A stretch of 50,050 bases of DNA from Microaerobacter geothermalis. Its GTDB lineage: Bacteria; Bacillota; Bacilli; DSM-22679. The stretch spans positions 1 to 50,050 of the forward strand of contig NZ_JAKIHL010000022.1 of the NCBI RefSeq assembly GCF_021608135.1, given 5' to 3'. The notes beneath the pieces are model-generated. The model ran no database searches. It worked only from the letters and a program-made list of their open reading frames with translations, and was not told where the DNA came from. The position numbers were made by a program, and so were the translations under genes. Shown piece after piece: positions 1-8,290 of this stretch; the stretch's first letter is position 1, and each line of letters opens with the position of its first letter.

Positions 1-243
1 GATCAGAGACAAACAGTAATTTGATATTCGTGCTCGCAGCAACAGGAATTTGTGCTCAATGATCGATGCTGTCCGTTTAGTTCGCGGGGTCTGATATTGC
101 TACCACCATAAAGATTTACGACTTACCCATTCCCCTGTTCAATTTCAATTATGGAAAGATAACGATGATACAGTAACTAGGTAACTACTGGATGGAATTA
201 TTTTCATGCGAATTTGTGACCCTGCGGGTCATGTAAGTTTAGT
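1..243 (+). repeat. Left copy of terminal 243-bp perfect inverted repeat
   Basis: These 243 bases are the exact reverse complement of 49808-50050. Identity stops abruptly at base 244, where unique sequence begins, which suggests the outer end of a mobile element. Close to that end lies the palindrome TGACCC-TGC-GGGTCA (228-242 region), followed by ATGTAAGTTTAGT. A diverged copy of the same end lies at 38867-38905. I see no intact reading frame here; the transposase, if any, would lie outside the window. The element family is not identified. Confidence 0.85.
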
Positions 244-310
244 ACCATCCATATAAAATATGAAGAAAAAGAGAAAATTAGGACATTAGACTGGACAGAG
301 GTGAATCGTT

Positions 311-1573
311 GTGGAAGACAGTCAAAAATCATCTTCGAAAGTAACCACCATCCTTACTTTAAGCTCAATTCCCCTGATCATGGTGTTGGGAAATTCGATG
401 ATTATTCCCATTTTACCAACTGTAAAGTCAACATTGGATTTAACCCAATTCCAGGTTAGTCTGTTAATTACGCTTTTTTCAATTCCTGCTGGGATCATTA
501 TTCCTTTAAGCGGGATCTTATCAGACCGTATCGGAAGAAAAAAAATAATTGCCTTCAGTTTGCTTTTATACGGGGCTGGGGGAATCGTCGCCGGAACTGC
601 CGTACTATTGACAAAAAGTCCTTTTTACTGGATTTTGGCAGGCAGAGTCCTTCAAGGAATCGGTGCGGCCGGAACGGCGCCAATTGCAATGGCATTAGTC
701 AGCGATATTTTTACCAGCCAGGAAAGAAGCAAAATATTAGGGATAATTGAAGCATCCAATGGATTGGGAAAAGTGCTGAGTCCCATATTGGGATCATTGA
801 TTGCATTAATTACATGGTATGCCCTCTTCTTTGCATTTCCCATTTTATGTATTCCTGCAGCCATAGCCGTTTGGTTTTTCATAAGAGAACCAAATAAAAA
901 TAAAAAGCCGATACCTTTGAAGCAATATAAGGATTCCATCATCAAAGTTTGGAAAAATAAGGGGAAATGGCTGAGTATTGCCTTTCTATCTGGAGCAGTG
1001 ACCTTGTTTGTGTTATTTGGTGTTCTTTTTTATTTATCTGATATCCTGGAAGCCACATACAAAATAAATGGCGTAAAAAAAGGACTGGTTTTGGCCATTC
1101 CATTATTGGGGATGAGTCTGACCTCATATTGGACAGGAAGCTTTATCCAAAAAAGAAGGGGATTCATGAGAATATTGATCGTTATTGGTTTAATTTCTGT
1201 CGGAGTTGTCAGTTCGTTGGTTCCTTTTATCTCCAATAATATCCTCCTGATTTCCCTGCTAACCATAGGCGGGATTGGGAGCGGATTCGTTCTTCCCTGT
1301 TTAAATACAATGATCACCTCGGCGGTCCCCTCCCAAGAAAGGGGAATGATCACTTCTTTATACGGCAGTGTGCGATTTATCGGCGTGGCAGTTGGCCCCC
1401 CTGTTTTTGGAGCTTTAATGGACAAGAAGCAGATCTTATTTTGGTCCATTTCCGGAATAGCCTTTTTAACGGCAATCCTGGTTTTGTTATTTTTAAAACA
1501 AACTTCTCAAATGAATGGGGAAGGAAGAAAAACGAAATCCCTTTTCCGCAAACGTCAATTGGCGGGGAGTTAA
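311..1573 (+). CDS. MFS transporter heading the sulfolactate gene set
   Basis: A 420-residue major facilitator superfamily permease, a typical length for the 12-helix class, acting in the cytoplasmic membrane. The sequence shows about twelve hydrophobic segments and the family loop after helix 2 (SDRIGRKK, about residue 72). The start is GTG at 311, with an AGAGGTG ribosome site about 8 bases upstream. The gene runs into comA, comB and a small membrane protein on the same strand with short gaps, so they probably share a transcript. That context suggests an organic sulfonate such as sulfolactate as cargo, but this is inference; drug efflux is the other common role of such proteins. The insertion-like repeat ends only 68 bases upstream, so the native promoter may be altered. 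Confidence 0.85.
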   Translation: MEDSQKSSSKVTTILTLSSIPLIMVLGNSMIIPILPTVKSTLDLTQFQVSLLITLFSIPAGIIIPLSGILSDRIGRKKIIAFSLLLYGAGGIVAGTAVLLTKSPFYWILAGRVLQGIGAAGTAPIAMALVSDIFTSQERSKILGIIEASNGLGKVLSPILGSLIALITWYALFFAFPILCIPAAIAVWFFIREPNKNKKPIPLKQYKDSIIKVWKNKGKWLSIAFLSGAVTLFVLFGVLFYLSDILEATYKINGVKKGLVLAIPLLGMSLTSYWTGSFIQKRRGFMRILIVIGLISVGVVSSLVPFISNNILLISLLTIGGIGSGFVLPCLNTMITSAVPSQERGMITSLYGSVRFIGVAVGPPVFGALMDKKQILFWSISGIAFLTAILVLLFLKQTSQMNGEGRKTKSLFRKRQLAGS

Positions 1574-1643
1574 ACCGTTCAATCACCCCTCTTTGGGCAA
1601 ATGCATAAGATACTGTTGCAAATGTGTAAAGAGGAGGGAAATC

Positions 1644-2444
1644 ATGCATCAAGAACCCTTTTGGCATCGCTCATTAATCGACCCGTCCCAAATCCGACAA
1701 GAAAAACCCCGTCAAACCGGAATTACCATGATCATTGATAAAGGGATGGGAATTCATCAGTTTAAGGATCTGCTGCAAATGGCTAGTTCCTATATCGACT
1801 TTATTAAACTGGGATTTGGGACCTCTGCCTTATATCCTATTGAGATCATCAGAAGAAAAATCGCTTTGGCCCATGAATATGGAGTGGAGATTTCCCCTGG
1901 AGGAACATTTTTAGAAGTCGCCGTGCAACAAAATAAGCAGGATCATTATTTTGGCTATATTGTTTCATTGGGTTTTTCCTCAGTTGAGATATCAGATGGA
2001 ACCATTTATCTTTCTCAGGAAGAACGAAGGGATTTGATTAAACAGGCCGCATCAAAAGGACTAAAAGTTCTAACCGAATATGGAAAAAAAGCGGATGGAT
2101 CAAAAATTGACATACACCATATGAAAAGAACCGTAGAAGAAGACATTGAAGCCGGGGCCTCTTATGTAATCATTGAGGGAAGAGAATCAGGTGAAAATGT
2201 GGGAATTTACGACAAAAGCGGTAATACAGAGGACCTCCTAATTCATAAGATCGTGAACGATTTCCCTTATGCCGAACTGTTGATCTGGGAAGCGCCAAAG
2301 AAAAAACAGCAGGTACAGTTGATTCGCAATATCGGTTCACAAGTAAATTTAGGAAATATACTTCCCCATGATGTTTACTCGTTGGAATCATTGAGAAGGG
2401 GCTTGCGATCCGATACATTTATCCAATATCAAACCCTCCCCTAG
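1644..2444 (+). CDS. comA: Phosphosulfolactate synthase (ComA family, YitD-like)
   Basis: A 266-residue protein of the ComA/phosphosulfolactate synthase family, which adds sulfite to phosphoenolpyruvate to give 2-phospho-3-sulfolactate. In methanogens this begins coenzyme M synthesis; in Bacillus the product, 3-sulfolactate, accumulates in sporulating cells. The fold is a TIM barrel; visible family stretches are DKGMG near residue 28, FIKLGFGTS near 50 and EISDGTIYLS near 115. The frame is open further upstream, but ATG 1644 is chosen because GAGGAGGG precedes it by about 6 bases and the extra upstream residues overlap the transporter gene. It lies 39 bases before comB, the next pathway enzyme. 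The name is that of the coenzyme M enzyme, not the competence regulator ComA. Confidence 0.9.
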   Translation: MHQEPFWHRSLIDPSQIRQEKPRQTGITMIIDKGMGIHQFKDLLQMASSYIDFIKLGFGTSALYPIEIIRRKIALAHEYGVEISPGGTFLEVAVQQNKQDHYFGYIVSLGFSSVEISDGTIYLSQEERRDLIKQAASKGLKVLTEYGKKADGSKIDIHHMKRTVEEDIEAGASYVIIEGRESGENVGIYDKSGNTEDLLIHKIVNDFPYAELLIWEAPKKKQQVQLIRNIGSQVNLGNILPHDVYSLESLRRGLRSDTFIQYQTLP

Positions 2445-2483
2445 GATGTTTTAAAATCATCAAATAAAAATGAGGGAGAGCAG

Positions 2484-3203
2484 ATGAGAATTGATATTAT
2501 TGCTACCGTAAATGAGGTAAAGCATGAAGATATCCTGAATAAAACCGTCATTATCATTGATGTTCTTCGGTCGTCTACTACAATCATTACGGCTCTGGCC
2601 AGGAGGTGCGAATGTGTCATCCCGGTTGAAACCCTGGGTCAAGCCAAGATGCTTGAAGGACATGATAATTACTTCTTTGCCGGTGAAAGATACTGCAAAA
2701 AAATCCCCGGATTTGATTTTAATAATTCGCCAACAGAAATTTATCAGTCAAACTTAGAAAATAAAACACTGGTGATCTCCACAACAAATGGAACAAAGGC
2801 TATTCAAAAGGTTGATAAATCCAGCATGACCTTAATCGCCGGTTTTGTTAACCTTCAACGAATCGCCCGTTTTATCTCAACTCATCAAAATCATGTCACT
2901 CTCCTATGTGCAGGAACAAGAGGTGAGTTTGCCATCGAAGATGGATTGGCGGCAGGAGCACTTGTCCATGAATTATCGTTGCTTGATTCCAGGTTGGAAA
3001 TCAGTGATTTTGCAAGAGCCATGATGTCTGCTTATTTATTCGAGCAAAATCACATCAAGGAACGTTTAATGGTTTCAACTACCGGAAAAAGATTGTGCCA
3101 GATGGGATACGAACAGGATATTATATTTTGTTCACAAGAAAATTTTTTCCCTATTATTCCGATTGTCCAAAAGGATAGAATATTTGTCCATCCCTTCTCA
3201 TAA
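2484..3203 (+). CDS. comB: 2-phosphosulfolactate phosphatase (ComB family, YitC-like)
   Basis: A 239-residue enzyme of the ComB family, which dephosphorylates 2-phosphosulfolactate to 3-sulfolactate, the step after ComA. The family pattern is clear: VIIDVLRSSTTI near residue 22, GERYCKKIPGFDFNNSP near 68, STTNGTKAI near 99 and LCAGTRGEFAIEDGLAAG near 140. The ATG start has AGGGAGAG about 9 bases upstream. With comA it forms a compact pair, as yitD/yitC do in B. subtilis. No later coenzyme M genes are nearby, so the end product is probably sulfolactate. Confidence 0.9.
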   Translation: MRIDIIATVNEVKHEDILNKTVIIIDVLRSSTTIITALARRCECVIPVETLGQAKMLEGHDNYFFAGERYCKKIPGFDFNNSPTEIYQSNLENKTLVISTTNGTKAIQKVDKSSMTLIAGFVNLQRIARFISTHQNHVTLLCAGTRGEFAIEDGLAAGALVHELSLLDSRLEISDFARAMMSAYLFEQNHIKERLMVSTTGKRLCQMGYEQDIIFCSQENFFPIIPIVQKDRIFVHPFS

Positions 3204-3242
3204 GGTGATATTAAAAAGTACATCTCGTGAGGAGCGTAGTCA

Positions 3243-3698
3243 ATGGCTGGGGAAATCATGCTAATCATCTTAATCATTATCGGATTGTTAGGGAGATCAC
3301 ACATCATTGCTACAGCTGCCAGCATTCTTTTAATTTTAAAGCTTACTTCCCTGGAACGATTTTTCCCTGCCGTCGAGAGAAGAGGTCTAGAGTTGGGACT
3401 CCTATTTTTGACCATGGCTGTTTTAGTCCCCTTTGCCAATGGAAAAATTACCTGGAAAGAAGTTTCTCCTCTTTTTACTACGTTTATGGGGTTAGCCGCA
3501 TTTTTCGGAGGAGCAGTCGCAACTTATATGAATGGCAAAGGTCTTGATTTATTAAAAATGGATCCACAATTAATTGTTGGTCTGGTCATCGGGTCTATCT
3601 TTGGGATCATATTTTTACGCGGAATTCCTGTCGGCCCATTAATGGCAGCAGGAATAACCGCCCTGATTATTAAAGTGTATCAATTGCTGGTCAGATAA
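3243..3698 (+). CDS. DUF441/UPF0756 membrane protein (YtwI-like)
   Basis: A 151-residue integral membrane protein with four to five hydrophobic helices and very few charges, matching the DUF441/UPF0756 family in length and pattern ([13 protein letters not shown] near residue 19, [20 protein letters not shown] near 49, [12 protein letters not shown] near 125). Its biochemical function is unknown. It starts at ATG 3243 behind GTGAGGAG and is the last gene of the sulfolactate set, just before a probable terminator. The position could mean a role in transport or envelope placement of the product, but nothing in the sequence proves it. Confidence 0.8.
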   Translation: MAGEIMLIILIIIGLLGRSHIIATAASILLILKLTSLERFFPAVERRGLELGLLFLTMAVLVPFANGKITWKEVSPLFTTFMGLAAFFGGAVATYMNGKGLDLLKMDPQLIVGLVIGSIFGIIFLRGIPVGPLMAAGITALIIKVYQLLVR

Positions 3699-3705
3699 AA
3701 GGAAA

Positions 3706-3733
3706 AGCACGGGTCCCTTCCCGCGGTTTTTAT
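3706..3733 (+). terminator. Probable terminator of the comA-comB operon
   Basis: GCACGGG-TCCCTT-CCCGCGG forms a short GC-rich hairpin with one internal mismatch, followed by TTTTTATTT, 8 bases after the DUF441 stop. It is imperfect, so efficiency is uncertain. Confidence 0.5.
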
Positions 3734-3785
3734 TTATCGTTTTGTGGAGCCTACCACCACTTATCTTCCAAATATATGGGTGGAT

Positions 3786-3935
3786 GGAACTAACGAATTT
3801 ACAGGACAGCCTTCAAGTTCGCATTCAACGAAGAGGATAAAAGAACGGGAAGAAAGAGAAACGGCCCTCAAACTGACTCCACCTTGGAAATACCCAGATG
3901 TTTTTGAGGGCCTTGTATAAATTCTTTAGTTTTAC
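3786..3935 (-). mobile_element. 150-bp MITE-like remnant with a transposase C-terminal tail
   Basis: The segment between comB/DUF441 and efp has similar ends in inverted orientation: GGAACTAACGAATTTAC on the left, and on the right GTATAAATTCTTTAGTTTTAC, whose complement contains AACTAAAGAATTTATAC. On the minus strand, 3912 down to 3868 reads Q-K-H-L-G-I-S-K-V-E-S-V-stop, nearly the same as a longer coding remnant at 38671-38781 (QKHLGISKMESV-stop). It therefore looks like an insertion sequence that lost its interior and kept its ends. The arms GGCCCTCAAA (3863-3872) and TTTGAGGGCC (3903-3912) form a perfect 10-bp hairpin that could also act as a terminator for efp. The family is unknown. Confidence 0.6.
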
Positions 3936-3962
3936 TGGGAATATAAGCGACGGCTAGCTATC

Positions 3963-4520
3963 CTATGCCCTTGACACATACTGTTCAGATCTGGTATCAA
4001 CAATTAATTTATCGCCGACATTGACAAAGAATGGAACTTGAACCACAAGTCCAGTTTCCAATGTAGCGGGTTTTGATCCGCCAGAAGCCGTATCTCCCTT
4101 AATTCCCGGTTCTGTTTCCACCACTTCAAGAATTACAGTATTCGGCAGTTCAATACCAATAATCTCTCCTTGATAGGTTACCAAATGGACTTCCATATTT
4201 TCTTTAAGGAATTTCCTTTCTTTCTCCAGTTGGGCAGCAGACAAAGTAAACTGCTCATAAGTGTTCATATCCATAAACGTGTATTCATCACCGCTATTGT
4301 ATAGATACTGGGTAAGGCGTGTCTCAACCCTTGCTCTGGAAACTTTCTCCCCGCCGCGGAAGGTTTTCTCCTGAATGCTGCCGGTTTTTAAATTCTTCAG
4401 CTTTGAGCGTACAAAAGCAGCACCCTTTCCAGGTTTTACATGCTGAAATTCAATCACTTGCCAGACACTTCCATCCACTTCAATGGTTAATCCTGTACGA
4501 AAATCATTTACTGAAATCAT
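3963..4520 (-). CDS. efp: Elongation factor P
   Basis: A 185-residue translation factor, the standard EF-P length, which binds between the P and E sites of ribosomes stalled at proline runs and speeds peptide bond formation. The three beta-barrel domains are present. The loop VKPGKGAAF places lysine 32 at the tip, the residue that carries 5-aminopentanol in B. subtilis. The C-terminal [16 protein letters not shown] signature (about residues 141-156) is intact. ATG is preceded by AGGAGGAAAG. It lies 20 bases after the Xaa-Pro peptidase gene, the same yqhT-efp pair as in Bacillus, so both probably share a message. Confidence 0.96.
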   Translation of the reverse strand: MISVNDFRTGLTIEVDGSVWQVIEFQHVKPGKGAAFVRSKLKNLKTGSIQEKTFRGGEKVSRARVETRLTQYLYNSGDEYTFMDMNTYEQFTLSAAQLEKERKFLKENMEVHLVTYQGEIIGIELPNTVILEVVETEPGIKGDTASGGSKPATLETGLVVQVPFFVNVGDKLIVDTRSEQYVSRA

Positions 4521-4540
4521 AATTGCTTTCCTCCTGAATC

Positions 4541-5611
4541 TTATCCTAATCTTATTAAGTCTTTTGAAGAATGGGTGATGATCTCGCTTCCCTCTTCTGT
4601 AATAATCACATCATCTTCAATGCGTACGCCGCCTAATCCGGGTATATATATACCAGGTTCAACGGTCACAACCATTCCAGGCTGAAGAACGGTTTCACCT
4701 GTTAGTGAGAGTCTTGGTTCTTCATGAATATCAAGCCCGATGCCGTGACCAGTTCCATGACCAAAGTATTCTCCATAACCCTTGTCAGTTATGTACTTGC
4801 GAGTCAATTCATCGGCTTCTTTCCCTGTTAATCCGGAGCGAATTCCCTGCACCCCTAATCTTTGGGCCTCTTTGACGATTTCATAGATTTCCACCAATCT
4901 TTCCGATGGATTGCCAATGGCAACGGTTCTTGTCATGTCTGAACAGTATCCTTTATATTTTGCACCGAAATCAAGGGTGACCATGTCTCCTTCTTCAATG
5001 ATTTTTTCACTGGCAACTCCATGAGGTAAAGCAGAACGAATTCCAGAGGCCACTATAATATCAAAGGAGGAAGAAGACGCACCGTTTCTTCTCATCAAAA
5101 TCTCCAATTGTAAGGCAATATCCTTCTCTCTTATTCCCGGTTTAATCTCCTTTATTATTTGAGAAAATGCATCATCGACAATTTTAGCCGCTTCACGAAT
5201 GATATCCAGTTCATTCTTATCTTTAATGATGCGCAATTTTTCAACCATTCCTTCGGTCGGGACAAGATGAATCCCTTCCAAACCATCTTGAAAAGTAAGA
5301 TATGTATCGTATGTCACATCGGTCTGTTCAAATCCCATCCCTTTCACTTTTAACCGCTGAAGCTCTTTAAGAAGGGTTCCTATCACTTTTCCCTGGTGAT
5401 CTATTATATCAAAATGGGGAGACTGTTTTTTTGCCTGTTCAACATAACGAAAATCGGTAATAAAGGAACCACCATTATGGGTAACCAAAACCATTCCCGC
5501 GGAACCTGTAAATCCAGATATGTATCGCCGATTCGTTGGATTTGTGATTAAGAGAGCATCAATATCCTTCTCCGCCATGGCTGTACGCAATCTTTTCAAA
5601 CGACTTTCCAT
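4541..5611 (-). CDS. yqhT: Xaa-Pro dipeptidase/aminopeptidase, M24B family
   Basis: A 356-residue cytoplasmic metallopeptidase that releases residues N-terminal to proline. It has an N-terminal creatinase-like domain (about 1-125) and a pita-bread catalytic domain. All five metal ligands are visible: D214 (TLDFG), D225 (CSDMTRT), H289 (HGTGHGIG), E318 (TVEPGIY) and E332 (RIEDD); H296 is the family's acid/base histidine. The start has an AGGAGGAATAAG site. It is paired with efp, so proline peptide turnover and proline translation rescue are co-expressed, a common but unexplained arrangement. AroQ (yqhS), which sits just upstream in B. subtilis, is absent here. Confidence 0.93.
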   Translation of the reverse strand: MESRLKRLRTAMAEKDIDALLITNPTNRRYISGFTGSAGMVLVTHNGGSFITDFRYVEQAKKQSPHFDIIDHQGKVIGTLLKELQRLKVKGMGFEQTDVTYDTYLTFQDGLEGIHLVPTEGMVEKLRIIKDKNELDIIREAAKIVDDAFSQIIKEIKPGIREKDIALQLEILMRRNGASSSSFDIIVASGIRSALPHGVASEKIIEEGDMVTLDFGAKYKGYCSDMTRTVAIGNPSERLVEIYEIVKEAQRLGVQGIRSGLTGKEADELTRKYITDKGYGEYFGHGTGHGIGLDIHEEPRLSLTGETVLQPGMVVTVEPGIYIPGLGGVRIEDDVIITEEGSEIITHSSKDLIRLG

Positions 5612-5715
5612 CTTATTCCTCCTCAGAACCCTTTATGTATATAACCCCCGAAATAAGTCAATTTTCCAAGTTATTTTATCATAAGATTTGCTCTTTGAAC
5701 AGTTGATTACTCCGA

Positions 5716-6195
5716 TCATTTATTCCTCTTTTCCTCGTCGTTAAACTCAACAGATAAAGTATATCCAACAAATACCCCCTGAAGCAGAAACAGACAAAAT
5801 TCCGTGGTAATCGTATTCCATCCTAATGTGAAATAAGGTTTTGTTAAATCAAATAAAGGACTGACCACAAAATAAAAAAGGGCCCAAAGGATTACTCCCA
5901 GTCCTATGCCTCCCCATATTTTTTTTGTCCAGGTAAACCAATAGACATATACAACGGCTATAAACACGGTGAATAAAGTAGCTATTGCTATTCCTATTAT
6001 CTGATTTAACCAAGTATCGTAGAGATCCAACCCAAACCATTTGGCATAGACGGAAGGACCTACCTTGGTAAACTGAAATATCGAAAATAAATAGTCAAGG
6101 GAATTCCACAAAATCCCCCCTGATAAACCAATGCTTATCGCAGATAGCATTCTTTTGTTGGTTTTTATCGTATTGTTCACGGGTTGTTCTACCAT
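5716..6195 (-). CDS. yqhR: YqhR family membrane protein
   Basis: A 159-residue integral membrane protein of the YqhR family, function unknown. Four hydrophobic segments are visible (about residues 17-38, 63-85, 92-113 and 127-147), with a charged C-terminal tail. The frame could begin at GTG 6216, but ATG 6195 is preferred because GAAGGAG lies 7 bases before it. The gene stands in the yqhO-efp neighbourhood as in B. subtilis, but a cytochrome c gene lies upstream of it. The 100-base gap downstream to yqhT shows no strong signal. Confidence 0.8.
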   Translation of the reverse strand: MVEQPVNNTIKTNKRMLSAISIGLSGGILWNSLDYLFSIFQFTKVGPSVYAKWFGLDLYDTWLNQIIGIAIATLFTVFIAVVYVYWFTWTKKIWGGIGLGVILWALFYFVVSPLFDLTKPYFTLGWNTITTEFCLFLLQGVFVGYTLSVEFNDEEKRNK

Positions 6196-6258
6196 CCGAT
6201 TCACTCCTTCTTTCACTTCTTATTATGCAGCGAAAGATACTAATTGATGCTTGTATAG

Positions 6259-6293
6259 AAAAAAAAGATAACAACCCCAATGGCTGTTATCTT
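6259..6293 (-). terminator. Terminator of the cytochrome c gene
   Basis: On the minus strand AAGATAACA, an 11-base loop and TGTTATCTT are followed by a run of Ts. The perfect 9-bp stem sits about 25 bases beyond the cytochrome c stop codon. Confidence 0.85.
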
Positions 6294-6319
6294 TTATATA
6301 CCAATATCCTTTATATTAA

Positions 6320-6682
6320 TTATTTCTTTGTAGAAAGGAATGCAGAAACTGCATCCAAGTCGTCCCCACTAACCAGACCACCTGGCATCCCCTTGTCCGT
6401 TCCCTTTTCTACAATTCCTTTAATTTCATCCAATGAATATTTTGCTCCAACCTTATCCAATGCCGGACCTACTAACCCTTCAAGATTTTGTCCATGACAT
6501 CCGGAACAAGAAGCTTTGTATACCTCTTCACCCTTAGCAACCACCTCAGCTGCAGGTGCTGCCTGTTCTTGTGGTGCAGGTTGTTCCTTGGCAGGCTCTT
6601 CAGCTTTGTCTGAATTGCCGCAACCAGCAAGAATCAGCATCAAAGCTCCCAATAATACGACTAACCATAGAGTGCGTTTCAA
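6320..6682 (-). CDS. Membrane-anchored small cytochrome c (c550/c551-like lipoprotein)
   Basis: A 120-residue class I cytochrome c. The N-terminus is a lipoprotein signal with lipobox LILAGC, so the mature protein is lipid-anchored outside the membrane, as for CccB of B. subtilis. A flexible Ala/Pro/Glu linker follows, then the heme site CSGCH, with GMPGG carrying the likely methionine ligand. TTG at 6682 is the best start: GGGGGTG sits 7 bases upstream and the signal peptide then has a normal length; the earlier GTG at 6733 has no ribosome site. It would shuttle electrons to a terminal oxidase. Its place between yqhR and yqhQ is not the B. subtilis order. Confidence 0.9.
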   Translation of the reverse strand: MKRTLWLVVLLGALMLILAGCGNSDKAEEPAKEQPAPQEQAAPAAEVVAKGEEVYKASCSGCHGQNLEGLVGPALDKVGAKYSLDEIKGIVEKGTDKGMPGGLVSGDDLDAVSAFLSTKK

Positions 6683-6812
6683 GCGTTTCACCCCCTTCAC
6701 AATATCTGCATGTTTTCTATATATTTTTTTCACATATTCAATTCTTACATGATTGTCCTAAATTTGCAAGAATTTTTTTCCATAGTTGATACTTAATAAT
6801 AATAATTTTGCG

Positions 6813-6851
6813 CAAACTTGAAGGTTGACATTAGTAAATTCTTTAGTTTCA
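6813..6851 (+). repeat. Solitary copy of the short transposon-end repeat
   Basis: GCAAACTTGAAGGTTGACAT followed by TAGTAAATTCTTTAGTTTCA matches the end found at 38826-38862 (GAACTCGAAGGCTATCCTTA then GTAAATTCTTTGAT) and, inverted, at 3786-3818. No transposase sequence remains here. It lies in the divergent gap between the cytochrome c gene and yqhQ. Confidence 0.5.
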
Positions 6852-6964
6852 TTCTTATATAAATCCGCCACATGAAATAAGTTTCCTTTGTAGTATGTTT
6901 GAAAATTTTCATGTAAAATAGAGATATAAAGTTATTAAACATTAATATAAGCAGGTGATTCACC

Positions 6965-7924
6965 ATGGATAAAAACGTAAATTACGGAGGGCAGGCGGTT
7001 ATTGAAGGCGTCATGTTTGGCGGAAAAAAAATATATGTGACTGCCATTCGTCGAAAGAACCATGAAATCGATTATTACTATGAAGAAAAAAAACCAAATC
7101 AAAGATTGGCATTTCTTAAAAAAATTCCATTTATTCGGGGAATAGTTGCCCTCATTGAAGCTAGTGCAAATGGATCCAAACATTTAAATTTTGCAGCAGA
7201 GAGGTATGATGTTGATCCCGAGCAAGATCATGAAGTGGCGGAAAACAGCAAACCTTCCACTTTAACCATGATCTTGGGCGTAGCGGCCATAGGAGTCCTT
7301 TCCCTTATCGTTGGAAAATTAATATTTACAGTGGTCCCTGCCGCTTTGGCCACCTTCTTTGACCGATGGGTAGAAAGCTTAATTCTTCGCAATCTCATAG
7401 AAGGGGCAATAAAAATCGGACTACTGTTAATTTATATTATTTCAATATCCCAAACACCATTGATCAAAAGATTGTTTCAATATCACGGCGCAGAACACAA
7501 AGTGATTAATGCCTTCGAAGCAGGGGTAGAATTAACAGTAAAGAATGTTCAACGCTTTTCTACCCTCCATTACCGATGTGGAAGTAGTTTTATCGTGTTC
7601 ACGGTATTGGTAGGGGTAGTCATTTATTCATTCTTTCCTTATGACACCATCTGGGAAAGAATCATTCAGCGGATTGTACTGCTGCCAGTAGTTATCGGAG
7701 TTTCTTATGAAACACTGCAGTATACCAATAAATTAAGGGAAATTCCCCTTCTTAAATTCCTGGGATATCCGGGACTTTGGATGCAAAAACTGACCACAAA
7801 AGAACCGGATGATTATCAAGTAGAAGTGGCTATTGCATCCTTTCAAAAGATGAGGGAACTGGATGAACAACTTTTAAAACAGTCCCCAGCCGATTCAGAC
7901 GAAAATATTGGCATGTGCCATTAA
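6965..7924 (+). CDS. yqhQ: DUF1385 family protein YqhQ
   Basis: A 319-residue protein of the DUF1385/YqhQ family, sometimes annotated as a putative metal-dependent enzyme; its reaction is unknown. The family core is clear: GGQAVIEGVMF near residue 7, YHGAEHKVINAFE near 173, and LHYRCGSSFIVF near 201. The conserved His, Glu, His and Cys there are the basis of the metal suggestion. Three or four membrane segments are visible (about 96-120, 140-158, 207-228 and 240-257). ATG is preceded by AGGTGA. YqhP follows after 51 bases on the same strand, as in Bacillus. Confidence 0.88.
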   Translation: MDKNVNYGGQAVIEGVMFGGKKIYVTAIRRKNHEIDYYYEEKKPNQRLAFLKKIPFIRGIVALIEASANGSKHLNFAAERYDVDPEQDHEVAENSKPSTLTMILGVAAIGVLSLIVGKLIFTVVPAALATFFDRWVESLILRNLIEGAIKIGLLLIYIISISQTPLIKRLFQYHGAEHKVINAFEAGVELTVKNVQRFSTLHYRCGSSFIVFTVLVGVVIYSFFPYDTIWERIIQRIVLLPVVIGVSYETLQYTNKLREIPLLKFLGYPGLWMQKLTTKEPDDYQVEVAIASFQKMRELDEQLLKQSPADSDENIGMCH

Positions 7925-7975
7925 TAGAACCATTATAAATCTTCCTGTTGAACAACCTTAGGGAGGAGTGAAAGA

Positions 7976-8272
7976 ATGTTCCAATTGCAGAGGGGTATCG
8001 TTTTTTTGTTATTCTTTTTGGTTTTTGTCGGTTTTTTTGAGAAATTGAGAGAAAATCCTATAGGTACTCTTGTTTATGTGGGACTTGCTTTTATTCTTTA
8101 CTTTGTTATTAAACATTTTATTGGAAAAGGTAAACCATATGCCAAAATCCCCTCTAAACACCTCCCTCGGCACCAAAAACCAAAGAAGAAAAAGGTAAGG
8201 AATGCACCTTTTCCCTTTCGTGTCATTGAAGGCAATAAAGATAAGAAGAAACAAAAAAAGTTGGAAGGATAA
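7976..8272 (+). CDS. yqhP: Small membrane protein YqhP-like (SA1362 family)
   Basis: A 98-residue protein with two hydrophobic helices (about residues 7-21 and 30-48) and a strongly basic C-terminal half rich in lysine, which should face the cytoplasm. Size, topology and position between yqhQ and yqhO fit YqhP; function is unknown. The start has a strong AGGGAGGAG site about 8 bases upstream. Transcription runs into a bidirectional terminator shared with the converging patatin gene. The family call rests mainly on synteny. Confidence 0.75.
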   Translation: MFQLQRGIVFLLFFLVFVGFFEKLRENPIGTLVYVGLAFILYFVIKHFIGKGKPYAKIPSKHLPRHQKPKKKKVRNAPFPFRVIEGNKDKKKQKKLEG

Positions 8273-8290
8273 ATTATCCTTCCTTTTTTC
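8263..8290. terminator. Bidirectional terminator between yqhP and yqhO
   Basis: GGAAGGAT-AAATT-ATCCTTCC is a perfect 8-bp hairpin with a T run after it (8284-8289) and an A run before it (8252-8258). It can stop yqhP on the plus strand and yqhO on the minus strand. It overlaps both genes' stop regions. Confidence 0.9.

Noticed and set aside
652-1449. Several minus-strand frames inside the first MFS gene
   Set aside because: They lack ribosome sites and family resemblance and mirror the codons of the real gene.
3705-3935. Small RNA gene between DUF441 and efp
   Set aside because: The hairpins are better explained by a terminator and a transposon-derived element sharing a coding tail with 38.7 kb.
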